Assembly: GCF_009730915.1 (NCBI RefSeq) | Contig: NC_052474.1 | Coordinates: 3,817,501-3,881,500 of the forward strand | DNA from: Dioscorea cayenensis subsp. rotundata | Taxonomy: Eukaryota > Streptophyta > Magnoliopsida > Dioscoreales > Dioscoreaceae | Direction of reading: 5' to 3' | DNA length: 64,000 nucleotides | In this document: one piece after another, positions 46,429 to 59,112 of the stretch | Numbering within the stretch: position 1 is the first letter of the stretch | How the letters are laid out: every line of letters begins with the position of its first letter | The notes under the pieces: model-generated | What the model was told of the DNA's origin: nothing | Seen by the model: only the letters and a program-made list of their open reading frames with translations | Database searches by the model: none | Position numbers and translations under genes: made by a program

Positions 46429-49402
46429 TTCTGCTGTCTGAATCATCTACAATTAGAGGAAATGTGTTCATCTGAGCCTGCATCCTTTTTGACCTTGATC
46501 ACCTTGATTGTTTTTATCATGGTCTTCTGATTTCAAGTTCATCTATCTAGGATTTTTGCACCATCTTTGTTGTATACTAGTTGTGTAGCCCTTAAAGACC
46601 TTGTCATAATAAGCTTTATTAGTCTTACTTCATTATAAATTTAATGCAGCTATAAATTGTTACTTGTTTTGTAAAATTGCAAGTATATGAATTTGTTTTG
46701 TTTTTAAAGAGAACTGTCCTTTTTGTAAGGTTTCATTCAAATTTTGAAATGCATATTACTTGACATTTTGTTAACATGATTAATACTTTTGACAATGGAA
46801 AAACAAAATAACACCAGAATATTCATTGTTTGATATCAAGTGAGAAACAAACAAACAAAAAGACATAAATGCAAAGCCGCAGACATTTCAATTACATGTG
46901 ATTAGATGAATTAACCATAAGTTCATTGAACGAAAGCCATATGCAAAAGTCTAATCTCCAATGAAAACCAGCACCCACTTGCACGTTTATTTGCTGCCAT
47001 TGGTTGCCCTATCCTAGTCCTCATTATAATCCAAGAAATTTCAGTGTCATGCAGCCATCGGCAAACAAGGAACCATCAAATCCTCCAAAAGTAATAATAA
47101 AAGAGCAAAAAAAGATTAACGACGAGTGGTACCTGTTACTCTGTTAGCACACCCAAATCAAGTGCGAAGAATATATATATATATATATAACGTCACATCG
47201 ATCATTGTTTATGTACTTCTTCATTGGAGTGCTGAATCTTATAATAAAAACAAATAGTTAATTAGAAAAAGATATGAATCATATGACGCCTCCACCAGAG
47301 AAGTCCAACAATGCATTACACACTTAGCCCAAAAACAAAATCCCATGTATATATATATATATATAACCATCTGGTGACGAATGCACGCGTGCGAGTCAGG
47401 GCATAGTGTAATTGGTCCATGGAAATCAAATTCTCATGAACATGAGTAACTACATTAATAAACACACTCTCATTAAATTTTAATTAATTATAATGTATAT
47501 ATATATATGACAAAGAATGAACAAAGATATTAAAACTATGAAGAAATATTGGTGGTGCTATCATTAGAACAAAATCCATCTCTTTCCATTGAATCACATA
47601 AAGAGAAAAATGAAAGCATGATCCAGAAAAGAGATACATCGATGCTCACTTTAGCTTGATGTCATAAAAGCATCCTCTGACTATAAAAGAGCTGTTCAAA
47701 GGGCCACAAGCATTAGATATATATGTTAATCAGTGGGGTGTGGACCATGGCATAATTCTCAAAAAAGGGAGAATAAAAGATTAAAACAACAGCCATCAGT
47801 GGCCTATGAACTTGACCTCCATCTACTACTACCTGGTTTTTTAAGAAATTATGGACTTTAAACTATTCTAGATAAAATATTAGAAGCACTATAAAAAAAT
47901 TTATAGATCATACACAAATATTTGAATTTAAAACTCTATTTCAGCGAATCAAATTTTTATTATTTAGGCCAATTCATTTTCGGTTGATGAATTTTTTTAA
48001 AAATTTTCACTCTTATCACATATATTACTTTAGATGTAGTCATCTGACATAAAATCACCTTAGTTGTTATAGTGTCACCATCTTAAGATATAGAAGGCGG
48101 ACAAAACTTCATTGTCTTGTTCATCCAAATATTAAAATAAACTTTACATTAAAAAAGTAAGCATATTAATTATATTGAAATGTTATCTTATATACTTATA
48201 ATTATTTAAGATTTTCAAGATCCATCAAATATTGGATAGCCCAATAATATTACATAAAGAGTACAAAAAAAAAAAAGTAAAAATTAGAATCCTTTCCCTG
48301 ACAGTACTATTCTTATACTATTCATACATTGTACATTTAAATTTAATACTGTTTCTAGATGTTGATCTCTGTTGGAGATTCTCCTAAAAGGTTTGTAAAT
48401 CACCATAAATCATACATATCCATCTCTTTGATAATTTTTTAAATGAAAAGCGTTTGTCGCCTATTAGTATATATATATAAATCAAAATGTTAAATTTTGG
48501 CTCATTGAACAAAAGCCTACTAGTAATTAAAAGAAAAGGAGAATAAAAAAAAAAGAAAATGAAGAAGAATTGTTGAAGAACATGAAGAGAAATAATAATA
48601 ATAATAAAAAAGCATGAAATCAGGGAAAGTGAAGAGAAAAGAGAGCCAAAGAAGCAGTCATATGTCAGTCTCAGTGTCCTCTGTGTGTCAAAATCATGGA
48701 CGCTATTATGAGGTGTCCGAACACAACGCCAGCCTCACAAAGTGCAAAACCATGTCCCCAATCTCTATTTCAATGGGCACCATTCCTTTTAAGTTTTAAC
48801 AAATCATTGGACTGTAATTCATCAACAATTCATATTTTTAATCTCATATCTATATATCTATATATCTATATATGCATAATGTATGCATGTACCTTTAAAT
48901 TGTAATTAAACTTTAACTATGATACGTCATGATAAGATTTATGTCAATGCACATGGCCGACATTCGCTACAGTGTGTCATGATTGAATCATAAGATATAT
49001 ATAAATTGATTTGAATAATGGTACAGAATAAGACAACAAAGAAGAATTTCCTTTGATATACCTCCATTTTTCTTCATACATCTCATCTCCCTTTCGTTCT
49101 ATTCTCAAATAAAACATAAATAATAATTACTTATATTTCTTTCCACTTGAGACAAGCAAGACAATTCAAAGAATGAGATTAAACTCCCAATGAGAACTCA
49201 TCTCAAAAAGCAAACCATAAAATAGTCCTTTCCTATCATGTGATGATCCTCGAGAATCACACAGTTTAAATAGACTAAAAATTAACAACTTCCCTTGAAC
49301 TAAGAGATCATCAAAACACAAGTTGTCTTTTGGTTTGGCTTGTTATTGTTTGACATTGAATTATTTATCTAAAGCAATTCAACATGCTAATGCTGATGAC
49401 CC

Positions 49403-49433
<31 letters not shown>

Positions 49434-49718
49434 AAGAGGACGACAAGTGCCAAACAAAGACGTGTATGTGTGTGGAGTCGCGTACACTGCAGCTTCTCAA
49501 CTTTATCTTACGCGTAGTTGTGCGGATATAGAATTTCGATATCGAGCCTTTCAGATATTTTATGTAAAGAATTCAATACTAATTGATCTAAAAACCGTTA
49601 ATAATAACTTATATATTCACCAAAGTAAGACAACTTATTTTTGGTGTTTGTCATAATGTGTAAGCCAAGCTAAGCCAAGCCGCCCATGCAAAAATTGCAA
49701 AGCAGCACGTGAAGATTA
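46429..49718. other. AT-rich intergenic region before the assembly gap
   Basis: HLB1 3'UTR followed by AT-rich DNA with several short (TA)n runs (for example near 49404-49430). No gene, RNA or transposon is recognised. Open frames here are short and lack domains. Confidence 0.55.
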
Positions 49719-50718
49719 NNNNNNNNNNNNNNNNNNNNNNNNNNNNNNNNNNNNNNNNNNNNNNNNNNNNNNNNNNNNNNNNNNNNNNNNNNNNNNNNNN
49801 NNNNNNNNNNNNNNNNNNNNNNNNNNNNNNNNNNNNNNNNNNNNNNNNNNNNNNNNNNNNNNNNNNNNNNNNNNNNNNNNNNNNNNNNNNNNNNNNNNNN
49901 NNNNNNNNNNNNNNNNNNNNNNNNNNNNNNNNNNNNNNNNNNNNNNNNNNNNNNNNNNNNNNNNNNNNNNNNNNNNNNNNNNNNNNNNNNNNNNNNNNNN
50001 NNNNNNNNNNNNNNNNNNNNNNNNNNNNNNNNNNNNNNNNNNNNNNNNNNNNNNNNNNNNNNNNNNNNNNNNNNNNNNNNNNNNNNNNNNNNNNNNNNNN
50101 NNNNNNNNNNNNNNNNNNNNNNNNNNNNNNNNNNNNNNNNNNNNNNNNNNNNNNNNNNNNNNNNNNNNNNNNNNNNNNNNNNNNNNNNNNNNNNNNNNNN
50201 NNNNNNNNNNNNNNNNNNNNNNNNNNNNNNNNNNNNNNNNNNNNNNNNNNNNNNNNNNNNNNNNNNNNNNNNNNNNNNNNNNNNNNNNNNNNNNNNNNNN
50301 NNNNNNNNNNNNNNNNNNNNNNNNNNNNNNNNNNNNNNNNNNNNNNNNNNNNNNNNNNNNNNNNNNNNNNNNNNNNNNNNNNNNNNNNNNNNNNNNNNNN
50401 NNNNNNNNNNNNNNNNNNNNNNNNNNNNNNNNNNNNNNNNNNNNNNNNNNNNNNNNNNNNNNNNNNNNNNNNNNNNNNNNNNNNNNNNNNNNNNNNNNNN
50501 NNNNNNNNNNNNNNNNNNNNNNNNNNNNNNNNNNNNNNNNNNNNNNNNNNNNNNNNNNNNNNNNNNNNNNNNNNNNNNNNNNNNNNNNNNNNNNNNNNNN
50601 NNNNNNNNNNNNNNNNNNNNNNNNNNNNNNNNNNNNNNNNNNNNNNNNNNNNNNNNNNNNNNNNNNNNNNNNNNNNNNNNNNNNNNNNNNNNNNNNNNNN
50701 NNNNNNNNNNNNNNNNNN
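49719..50718. other. Assembly gap, 1000 N
   Basis: Exactly 1000 undetermined bases. The round number indicates a fixed-size scaffold join, so the true length is unknown. Open frames spanning it are artefacts. Confidence 1.
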
Positions 50719-50894
50719 TGGAAGTTACGTATTGCTCTGCGTGTTTTCATGCAAGTTTAAGCCTATATTTACCTTAAAAAGTGGTGCAACTCTTCATGCA
50801 ATATGCTCTAAATATATATAAGCAAGCATTAAAAGGGCACTCAAACAAGAACAACAACATGTTAAAGAGCAATACCATCAAGTAGAAGGAAGAC

Positions 50895-51390
50895 TTAGTT
50901 GGTGTGATGAGTAGGAGGAACTACACTATCAAGGTGGCAGCCTTTAAGGAGAGAAGCAAGGTTTCTCTTGAAGATAGGTTTAAAGAGAGAAGTGGCGACC
51001 AAGTCCGGGTTATCCGGCTCACAAGTTTTCAAGAAAATCCCATGATCATTCGATAAGTAATGCAAAGAAGGGAAGAAATTCCACAGATAATTAACTAACC
51101 ATCTCAAGTGGTTTCCCCATAAGATCATGGAGCTCACCTCATTACACTCCCACTCTTTAGAAAACCCCTTGCCAAAAGTTTGACTTCCTGTGATATTATA
51201 ACTCATGCAGAAAAGCACCTCACCTAGATTCACTAATGGATTTTCATCTTGAGAGCAAGAATGCCTTATACTCATGAACTCCATCTACTTTCACTTCAAA
51301 GGATTACACTCTCTTTCTAAAGAGCTCCTAATATTCAAAATTTCAATTGTCTCCAATGCTCACCAATTTCCGCACCCGGAATTACATCTC
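50895..51390 (-). pseudogene. Cytochrome P450 relic (CYP71 clan), next to the gap
   Basis: Reading the minus strand from about 51390: GEHWRQLKF is the C-helix WRxxR region; LFRKRV-stop-SFEVKVDG in another frame matches the LxSxKRVxSF block that follows it in P450s; then NPLVNLGEVLFCMSYNITGSQTFGK and WLVNYLWNFFPSLHYL in a third frame match the region after it. The blocks come in the right order and spacing but need two frame changes and pass stop codons, so this is a dead fragment. No I-helix, PERF or heme loop is seen before the frame ends near 50895; they may lie in or beyond the N gap or be lost. It is too diverged to assign a family. Confidence 0.7.
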
Positions 51391-53323
51391 TCTCTCTCTC
51401 TTCTCTCTCCCCTTCCGGTAAAAATGGGTAGAAGATGGGAGTGGCGGCTAATGTCTTGCTCAACATGCAACCAACAAGATGGCAACAAAAATTCCACCAT
51501 ACAAGGCTTAATTAAAGGGTTTGTATGGAAAGAAGGCCAAGAATCTGGTTGAAATATTTTTTACAAATGAACAGGGACAAAAAGCTAGGGCCCACAGGTT
51601 GTATGATATTTCATCTAAGAACTCACCAAATTATCACCTCTATGTCTCAAATCAAATTAATAATCATGCAATTGGTGATCAAGCAATCACAAGCATTAAG
51701 CATAGATTTAAATATCCAACATAGTATTGAAACAAGCATCAATTAAATTAAACAAACATAAATTTAGGTTTTCATAGTCTGGCTACATCGTAGCCCTAGA
51801 AAAAGTATTTAGAATATAATAATTGCAAAGATCGACATATTAATAAGGTTCATAATCAAATAAACAAAGAAAAACTAAAAACTAAAGCCGGCAATGAATC
51901 CGCACCGAATCTTCGCCTCCCCGGGTCGATTGATCTCGAAATTCTCCCCCACTCTTTCGCCTCAACCCCTAGCCCTTTTTATAACTTGAAATCGGGTAGC
52001 GCCTAAGAGCTAAAGACCCTGTAGTACGCTTAGCGCTTATAGTTTCTGCTTTTGCGCGCCTTTATGTTGTAGCGCTGATAAAAATGTAATGAAAAGAAGG
52101 ATAAAAAGAAACAAGACTGAAAGGCAAAAGTAAGTGAGAGGTAAGGCAATCGATAGAAGTGGGGTACTCGGACAATGCTCCCTAGATTTTTAGTTTTGTT
52201 TGTTTCATCTTTGTTGAAACTTTGCTCTTCATTTCTCTAATTTTGTGTGTTTTTACCTGCTCTTCTTTCTTCAAATCATTCTCTTTCTTTCCTACAAAAC
52301 AATAACAATAAGATTAGGAGTAAAATCGATCGGTTCAAAATAATTTAATTTAATTCATTATGAGTCAGGTTTATATATTGAGTGTAAATTATACTGGCTC
52401 ATAAAGAATAGAAAAATGTATTTTTGCCTATACTTTTGTCATATTTATAATATTGTGTCATATATAGAAAAATAGTTAAACCACTTAAATTAAGATAAGA
52501 GTAAAGTGTCACATTTTACATTCTTATTATGGTACGTGGACTCATAATTAAGTTTTGTGTACATTTTGAATGTTTTGAAATTTGATAATCAAACATAATG
52601 ATTATAGATATGCATGGCATACTAGCTAGCTACTTAATTTAAAATAACATTTTTAAATGGATACATTTTATATTGAAACTAATTAATTTTATTCCAACTC
52701 TTCATGATTATCAGGAAATGTTTTATTTGTTAGGTAAAGTACAAAATATAAGAAACACTCTTAATGTTAATGAAAAATCTAGAAATTAAGATCTTTTATG
52801 TACCAAATTAACAAACCATTAAATACGGCTGAAATATTATATAATATAGTTGTGCTTTAATTTTAGCCCTCAACATTTAAACAGTTACATGATAGTTTAA
52901 ATATTATAACTAATAATTTGGATTACAAATGCAACAATTCATTTAGTTCAAAAATAAGTTTTTTATTTTTAAGTTGAAATTGAGGGGTTTTTATCTTCTA
53001 AAATTTTTGAAAGAAAAAATAGATGATAGTTTCTTTCTCTGCTTTTCCGCGCTATAAACTTTCTCCAATCCTCCTTCTATCTTCTCATTAAATTCATTCA
53101 TAAAGCTATTAAGATATTCTTTCTCCTCTCAAACTAATGGCTGCCACCATTGTTGGCTTTGATACCACCATCTGTCAATTTGCGTGAGAGTAATAGTTAT
53201 CGCATTGAACATCTTGGTGCTACAAAGCTCTTTCCTCAACTTCTCACTCCTGTTTTGGAACATAGCCATGCTAATCTATTATTAGCGTAATTAATTGTCA
53301 TGTATCTAATTTAATAAATATAC

Positions 53324-53327
<4 letters not shown>
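51391..53327. other. Repeat-like region without a recognisable gene
   Basis: Contains a CT-rich tract near 51390-51412 and a segment (about 51590-52150) with the feel of retroelement untranslated DNA: TAGTCTGGCTACATCGTAGCCC with a short palindrome, then GC-richer text with GTAGCGCTTATAG and GTAGCGCTG. No protease, reverse transcriptase or integrase motif was found. The rest is plain AT-rich DNA. Confidence 0.35.

Positions 53328-53412
<85 letters not shown>
53328..53412. repeat. (TA)n microsatellite, longest in the window
   Basis: About 85 bp of uninterrupted TA. The length is at the limit of what short reads resolve, so it may be inexact. Confidence 0.95.
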
Positions 53413-53416
<4 letters not shown>

Positions 53417-54846
53417 CTTTTGATCCCATCAACATAAAATTTTGAGTTTATTTGTAAAAAAAAATTGAGTTTAATCGAATCCAAATAATGCATTTGGTTT
53501 TACATCTAACAATTATTATTATTATTAATATTATTATGGACAAGATGATTAAGATTAAAACCTTCAATCTTTGATGGATTGAAATTTGGTTTATATAGTT
53601 AATTATGTTGGAGTTGTGCTAGTGAACATAGGTTAGAGAAGTCTTCATCAGATGTGGCTATATAGTTTGAAAAATTATTTAAACCATTTAGTCTCGCATA
53701 CAAAATTGTTGGGGGTTTGACTTGAAATGCAACAGTGAAAACTGCGGAATTTACTGTAGTAATGTTAATGTAGCACTATAACGCTCAATCGCTCACTATT
53801 CACATGCGATCGTATGCGGTCGCACACTCTGCCCGCGAAGCTCACCGGCAACATATGCGGCTGGTGGCGCGCGCGCACGGCTGCCGCGTGAGGTTTTCTC
53901 GCCCATCTGCATCGTAGCAAAGTCAATGTAACACTGCAGTACTATATCACCGGCATCGTAGTAAAAACATCTGCTCACTTCACGGGTTCATGCGCTCCAG
54001 CACACCCCTGCTGAAATTCATCAGGGCGATCTTGTGCGTGCCCTGTGACGCAGCTCCGCGATAAGTCGCAAAAACCTTCAATAGCTTCCTCGAGTCTTCA
54101 ATGCTCCTCCCAAGGGTTCTACAAGCCTTCAAAGCTTCAAAAACAACTCATAAAATGTTATCAAACCCCCTCATTCATGTTAGAATGAGACGAACAAACA
54201 TACAACAACACAAGAAACAATTTTTAGAGTGAAACCCTACAAAACGAGGGAAAAACCACTGGGACTCCTTAGAGCCTCTTAAACATGTTTTCCACTATGT
54301 TGACTTATGGATAACACCAAGTTCTTTCTAGCTCACTAGAAGAATACATGCAAAGAACATGAATTTGACAAGACAGCAGATTCAACACTCATACATCATC
54401 CATACACTAGGATGGTTCACAAAAGGACCTAACGAATGAGAGTCGAGGATCAAACCAAAGGATTAGGAGAGATCCCAGCGATTTAAGCCTTCCAATCTCG
54501 CTTTCCAAGAACCCTAGCTCCTCCTCTCTTCCTTATTTTTCCCAAAAACTATAAATAGTCACCCCTCCATTCTCATCAAAGATGAGATCTTTTACCCTTG
54601 TGAAATTCCCTTCAAGCCCTCCTCCATAAGTCAACATAGCTTCATAATAAAACCATGGGCCAACCCAACAAATGGCCGGACCTCAACAAAAATCTCATTA
54701 TAGCCGGTCATCGAGAGTTAATGTGTGGAGTTTTGATCAGCGTGATTCTTCCTCTCTCTGTAATTTTTCTCGCTCTTTGATTGACGCTGAAGCCAAATTC
54801 TATTTATAACTAAGTAGATAAAAATTTATGAAATCACTTAATTAAA
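53413..54846. other. Unclassified GC-richer segment, possible retroelement remnant
   Basis: From about 53720 to 54780 the sequence is clearly less AT-rich than its left neighbour (for example GGTGGCGCGCGCGCACGG near 53865). It has internal near-repeats around GTAGCAAAGTCAATGTAACACTG and GTAGTAATGTTAATGTAGCAC, and a TATAAATAG box near 54553. It resembles LTR or untranslated parts of a retrotransposon but has no coding motif or clear LTR pair, so I leave it unclassified. Confidence 0.35.
54834..54846. repeat. Left target-site duplication of the MULE
   Basis: TCACTTAATTAAA, repeated identically at 63284-63296. The true duplication is probably the last 9 bp, TTAATTAAA. Confidence 0.8.
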
Positions 54847-54903
54847 GGGAAAAATTCATCGCTCACCCCTCGTAATTTTCAAAACTTCCCAAAAACCCCT
54901 CCT
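54847..54903 (+). repeat. Left terminal inverted repeat of the MULE
   Basis: Starts GGGAAAAATTCATCGC and includes CCCCTCGTAATTTTC and AAAACTTCCCAAAAACCCC. Matches the right end in inverted orientation with indels and substitutions. Confidence 0.7.
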
Positions 54904-56520
54904 ACTTTTTACACACCCCGGACAAACCCTTCCCATTAGTGTTTAATTTCCCTTTTACCCCCTACCGCTCACTTCAAATGGGTCCATGTTGTGAAATCCC
55001 ATTTTTGGCCCTTTGAAAATGTGGGAAAAGAAAAGCGCCAAATCACATCATGTTCAACCTTTTCAAGGGCTTTCTGCTTGGTTTCTGATAGACAATGCCT
55101 AGGAGTTGCATTACATCTTGTTGTTCTCTCATTCGAGTTGTTCAACTCAATTTTGCCGGTTTCGTAATACTGGTGAGAATCTCTCTCGTCATACGTGCAC
55201 TATTCAGCGTAGTGTTTATTACTGGCAAACTCATTTGTGGTAGTCTCGGTGAAGTTATCATACCAAATATATAAATCGGTTTCTCCAATGTAAAATGAAG
55301 TTGATTTCCATCTGATTGGTCAAGTGTACTTTCCATCTTCAAATGAGTCAGAGTCGATTTTATCTGTCGAGGATGCAGCATGTGCCATCTGTCGTCTCCG
55401 CTTGAAACGAGTTCATTTCGTCAGAAAGTTATTCTCGCTTATGGTCATCTATTTGTATATTTTTAAATACCGCTTTAACTATTTGCTATTATCCGCTTAA
55501 ATATATTACCAATATGTTTAATAATTGTCATCTCCGCTTAACTTTATTTTTACATGTATAACTATTCATATTAACCTCAGAAATTCTCAAAGTCTCACGG
55601 AAACGCTGATCTTTTTCGCTTGATCCAATTGTCGGCGGTGTGGCAAAGTATGGTATCCCGCATAAGAATTCAACTGACGGCATTAATTTTACGCACGGTA
55701 ATATAACATATCCGAACACCCGCTCGCTCGTCATCAGCCAATGTCGGGTCCATCAGGCGCTTAACTTTTTCTCTGACATGAGAGAGTCACCGCCAGTGGA
55801 TTTCGCACCATACAACAACAAGGAAGAACCCTTCCCATGGACAACCACCCTCGCTCGCCCCTCATCATCATCCTCCTCCTCCTCCCTCCCTTCCTCCTCG
55901 CCATCCGCTTCCCCTGTATGATATTCACCGAGTCGATCTAAAAGTCAAAGATCAACTCTATCTCGAAAGTGATGTCTCGTGATCCTCCTTATCTTGAGAA
56001 TCATCACCAGAATCACGCGAATAGTTAAACTATTTTTCTCGCCCAAGCTCGAAATACTCGACATAATCACCCTCGAACGCAGAGGATTCTCCAATGCTGG
56101 ACGACGGCAAGCAATTGCTGCATTTCTGACTTGGGTAAGAAAAGAAAGTTTTCACTTATTGTGCGATCATGAGGATTCTCTTAGAGGAGGGAGATCTGAA
56201 ACATCCATTAAGACTGGAGTTGATATTTATCACTCGAGACTTTTGTTACCTGCTTAAGAACATTACGTCAAATAGACAACTATTATGTTCGTGTTTAACT
56301 ATTAAGATATTCTCTTAAGTCGCACTCATGACACATCGATTTAATAGACGTTTTCATGAACGTGTTTGTTTAACCTTTTTAATGTTAGACGTCAGTGCAG
56401 TTCAAGTTGATGCAGCATGTTATGCAACCAGCTGTGAGCATCTCGAATGTATGTATACTTGTTTCGCTTTCACGAGGGTCGAGTCGGAGTGTCCAAAGTC
56501 CCGAGAAGACGTCTAAATGT

Positions 56521-57000
56521 TGTAATGTTGTAAATGTTTTATAAATAAAACGAAACAAGCTTTATTTGAATGTGAAATTCTGAAATTTAAATGTAGACCT
56601 AGTAAAAACAATTTGGGAAACAAAAAGAACGCTATTGTAAAACAATAGAAAAAGTTAAACAATACTCAATTTAATCTTTAAACAACGACAATCGGTGTTT
56701 AAAATACGAAAGATGTTTTAAATAGCGACCCAGTAGTCCCATCTTCAACGGATGCGAAAGATTCAATTTAAACAATAACTATATTTTAAATGCTTAAATC
56801 ACTATATTTAAAACGTGAAAGCATTCAATTTAAACAATAACATATATTTTTAAACAGTTAAATCACTATATTTAAACGGTTTACGTATTATTTACATGAT
56901 ATGACTTTTATTTAAACATGTAACCGTTATTTTTAAACATTATATGTATCCTGCTTAAACATAAAAAGCTTGACGCTTAAACATGATACTCATGTCGAGC
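56521..57000. repeat. TTAAAC-rich block 1 of the MULE
   Basis: Ten TTAAAC hexamers counted by eye, mostly as ATTTAAACA, TTTTAAACA or GCTTAAACA, at spacings of roughly 15-60 bp. AT-rich and non-coding. Confidence 0.7.
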
Positions 57001-57617
57001 GATGACAATATGTCTTCATCGCGATAGTTGACATATATTTCCCTTTTGCCCTCGATGGAGGGAAAATACCGCTCCAATCACATCACGCCTAGTCTAACCT
57101 CTACTGCACTTTTTGGTCTTCATCGCATGGATATATATATATATATATGCACTTTTTGTTTGCCTATCCGACCGGCCGCTTGTTGTTTACATCTTATTCT
57201 TCTTCATCTTCGTCTTATTTTTTTGTTCTTCATTTCATTTTGGTTTCGTACGATTTGGTTTTTCAAACTGATATATTATGGAGAGTTTTTGTGATATTGC
57301 TAGATTCAACTGGGAGGGAAGAGTGCTAATGTTCACTACGTCTATTCTGGAGTTGGTGTTAAATGAGATACGTGAGCTTTATGGGGTCTCAAGTTTCTCT
57401 TTCGTCAGTATAAGTTCATCACACCGTATGGATATAAAACGTTCGTCCAATAGAAAAATGATGTCGACTTCCAATGGATGCACGCCACGCACTCCATCTT
57501 CAAATATGTCAGAAGTTGATCTTGTTGTCGACGTAAGACGTGCCATTGGCTAATCCTAATGAAAACGAGTTTTACTCGTCAGAAGTTCCTTCTCTTTATT
57601 TGTTCCAGCTTGTTTGG

Positions 57618-58130
57618 GTTCATTAGTGTTTAAATACGTCCGGCTCATCGGTTAACATCTTGTACTAGTCGCTTACGTTATTCTAAGAATCGCTTAGGTA
57701 TTTAATTTAACGCTTAAATATTGTCATTATCACTTAAACATTATATTCTCCGCTTAACATATTGATCTTTCATTCGACCGAAGTGTCTGGCAGAATTCAG
57801 ATTCTCGCGAGTGCCCCTGCTCATCCCTATGGGCGACCTCGACGCGTGGATGTCTTCCTTCCTCGCCGATCATTCTCGTTCTGCTCGCTGGATATCGACA
57901 ACGCTTGACGCGTGTCGACCCATAAGGTCTCAGTGAATGTTGATTTACACTTAACATTTAGTGTTACCCTTTAAACATTCTCAATCTTTGTTTAATTACA
58001 TTTGTCTGACTTTAAATATTAATGCTTTCGCTTTAAATATTTACACTAATGTTTAAAACATGTTTACGAATTATTTAACCATCACCGCCTCTTTGTTTAA
58101 ACCTTATTTGCTGTGTTCAAGTTGATGCGC
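57618..58130. repeat. TTAAAC/CGCTTAA-rich blocks 2 and 3 of the MULE
   Basis: Two AT-rich stretches on either side of a short coding-like segment, with many CGCTTAA, TTTAAA and a few full TTAAAC words. Confidence 0.5.
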
Positions 58131-58177
58131 ATGTTATGTGAACCCAGGGCGTGAGTAAGCTTTAACAAATGGGAGAC

Positions 58178-58709
58178 CTACTTTATGCCCCAGACATACA
58201 TCTCGAAGGTAGAGATCATTGTTGAGGATAGATCGAAAATCTTCGTGTTGGTCATTGTGTGATGATCGCTACGGCTGATCGACTCAAAGGCAAAGAACTC
58301 ACGTAGATCTCGCCATCGAACTTGTTCATGTCGAAGGTGGCAAGTTTGTGGTATCCCTTGCAAACACGCTTGCGCCGCAATAACGCGTATGCACACCAAC
58401 GTCCATCGATTTATTAACGGGTACTTCACCGTCGACAATTACAAACTGGCATATAAGGAAGCTATATTCCCCATACCCGACGTACTGACACGCCTTCATG
58501 ACGGAAATCGGGAGTTTTGCTTGCGATCACCGTGACGAGAAGGCAGCCCCGGGCGCCTCAGACGAAAAGAGGATCGAGTCACAAGTGTTTGATGTCCGCG
58601 AAGTTATATTGCAGCCTCCGCCATGGATCCCCACACAATCGTAGATCTTGCGAATGAAATCGCTCACGACTAGGCATTGTAAATAAGCCAACGATGACTG
58701 TGGAAACAT
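58178..58709 (-). pseudogene. Coding-like remnants inside the MULE, unknown product
   Basis: Two minus-strand frames, about 58178-58438 and 58527-58709, are open and GC-richer than their surroundings. They lie downstream of the Ulp1 remnant in transcription direction. I do not recognise a domain, and the two frames do not join cleanly. They may be a separate gene fragment captured by the element. Confidence 0.3.
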
Positions 58710-58724
58710 TGTGTATTGATGGGC

Positions 58725-58930
58725 AACTTTCCATATTTAAACTCTACTTTACAATGAATGCATTTATTTAAATAGAGATGTTGTTATTTTAAACTGATAC
58801 ACCGTAATTTGAAATATTTCAAACCGATGTTTAAACGATATATGGTATATTTAAAACAATGAAACGTAAATGTACACAATTACAACGTAAATTAAACAAT
58901 GAAATGAAACCGAATGGAATTTAACCTCGC
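58725..58930. repeat. TTAAAC-rich block 4 of the MULE
   Basis: Four TTAAAC hexamers and several TTAAA variants in about 200 bp, between coding-like segments. Confidence 0.6.
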
Positions 58931-59112
58931 TTTTACAATTGAAAAACAAACAAAATTTACATTGAGATATACAAGTCATGTTCTTCCTAAAAACCAAAAA
59001 CAATGAATCGAATGTCCAGTGTTTACATTCGAAAACAAAATCGACATTGAGATATACAAGACATGTTCTTCGGTCACAAAAATTTAACCCCGCCTTGTGA
59101 CGACTCCCCTTC

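Larger units (their letters stand above)
55100..58160. other. Left internal part of the MULE, unrecognised broken coding DNA
   Basis: GC-richer segments such as 55620-55920, 55980-56255 and 57028-57560 on the plus strand look like former exons, but their frames stop often and I recognise no domain. One frame contains a run of serines from a TCATCATCCTCC tract (about 55863-55910). By position this is where a MURA gene could have been. Between the segments lie TTAAAC-rich blocks. Confidence 0.35.

Noticed and set aside
49709..50821. Long open frames of 344-370 codons
   Set aside because: They consist almost entirely of N from the assembly gap.
53311..53493. Minus-strand open frame of Tyr-Ile repeats
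   Set aside because: It is the (TA)n microsatellite translated.
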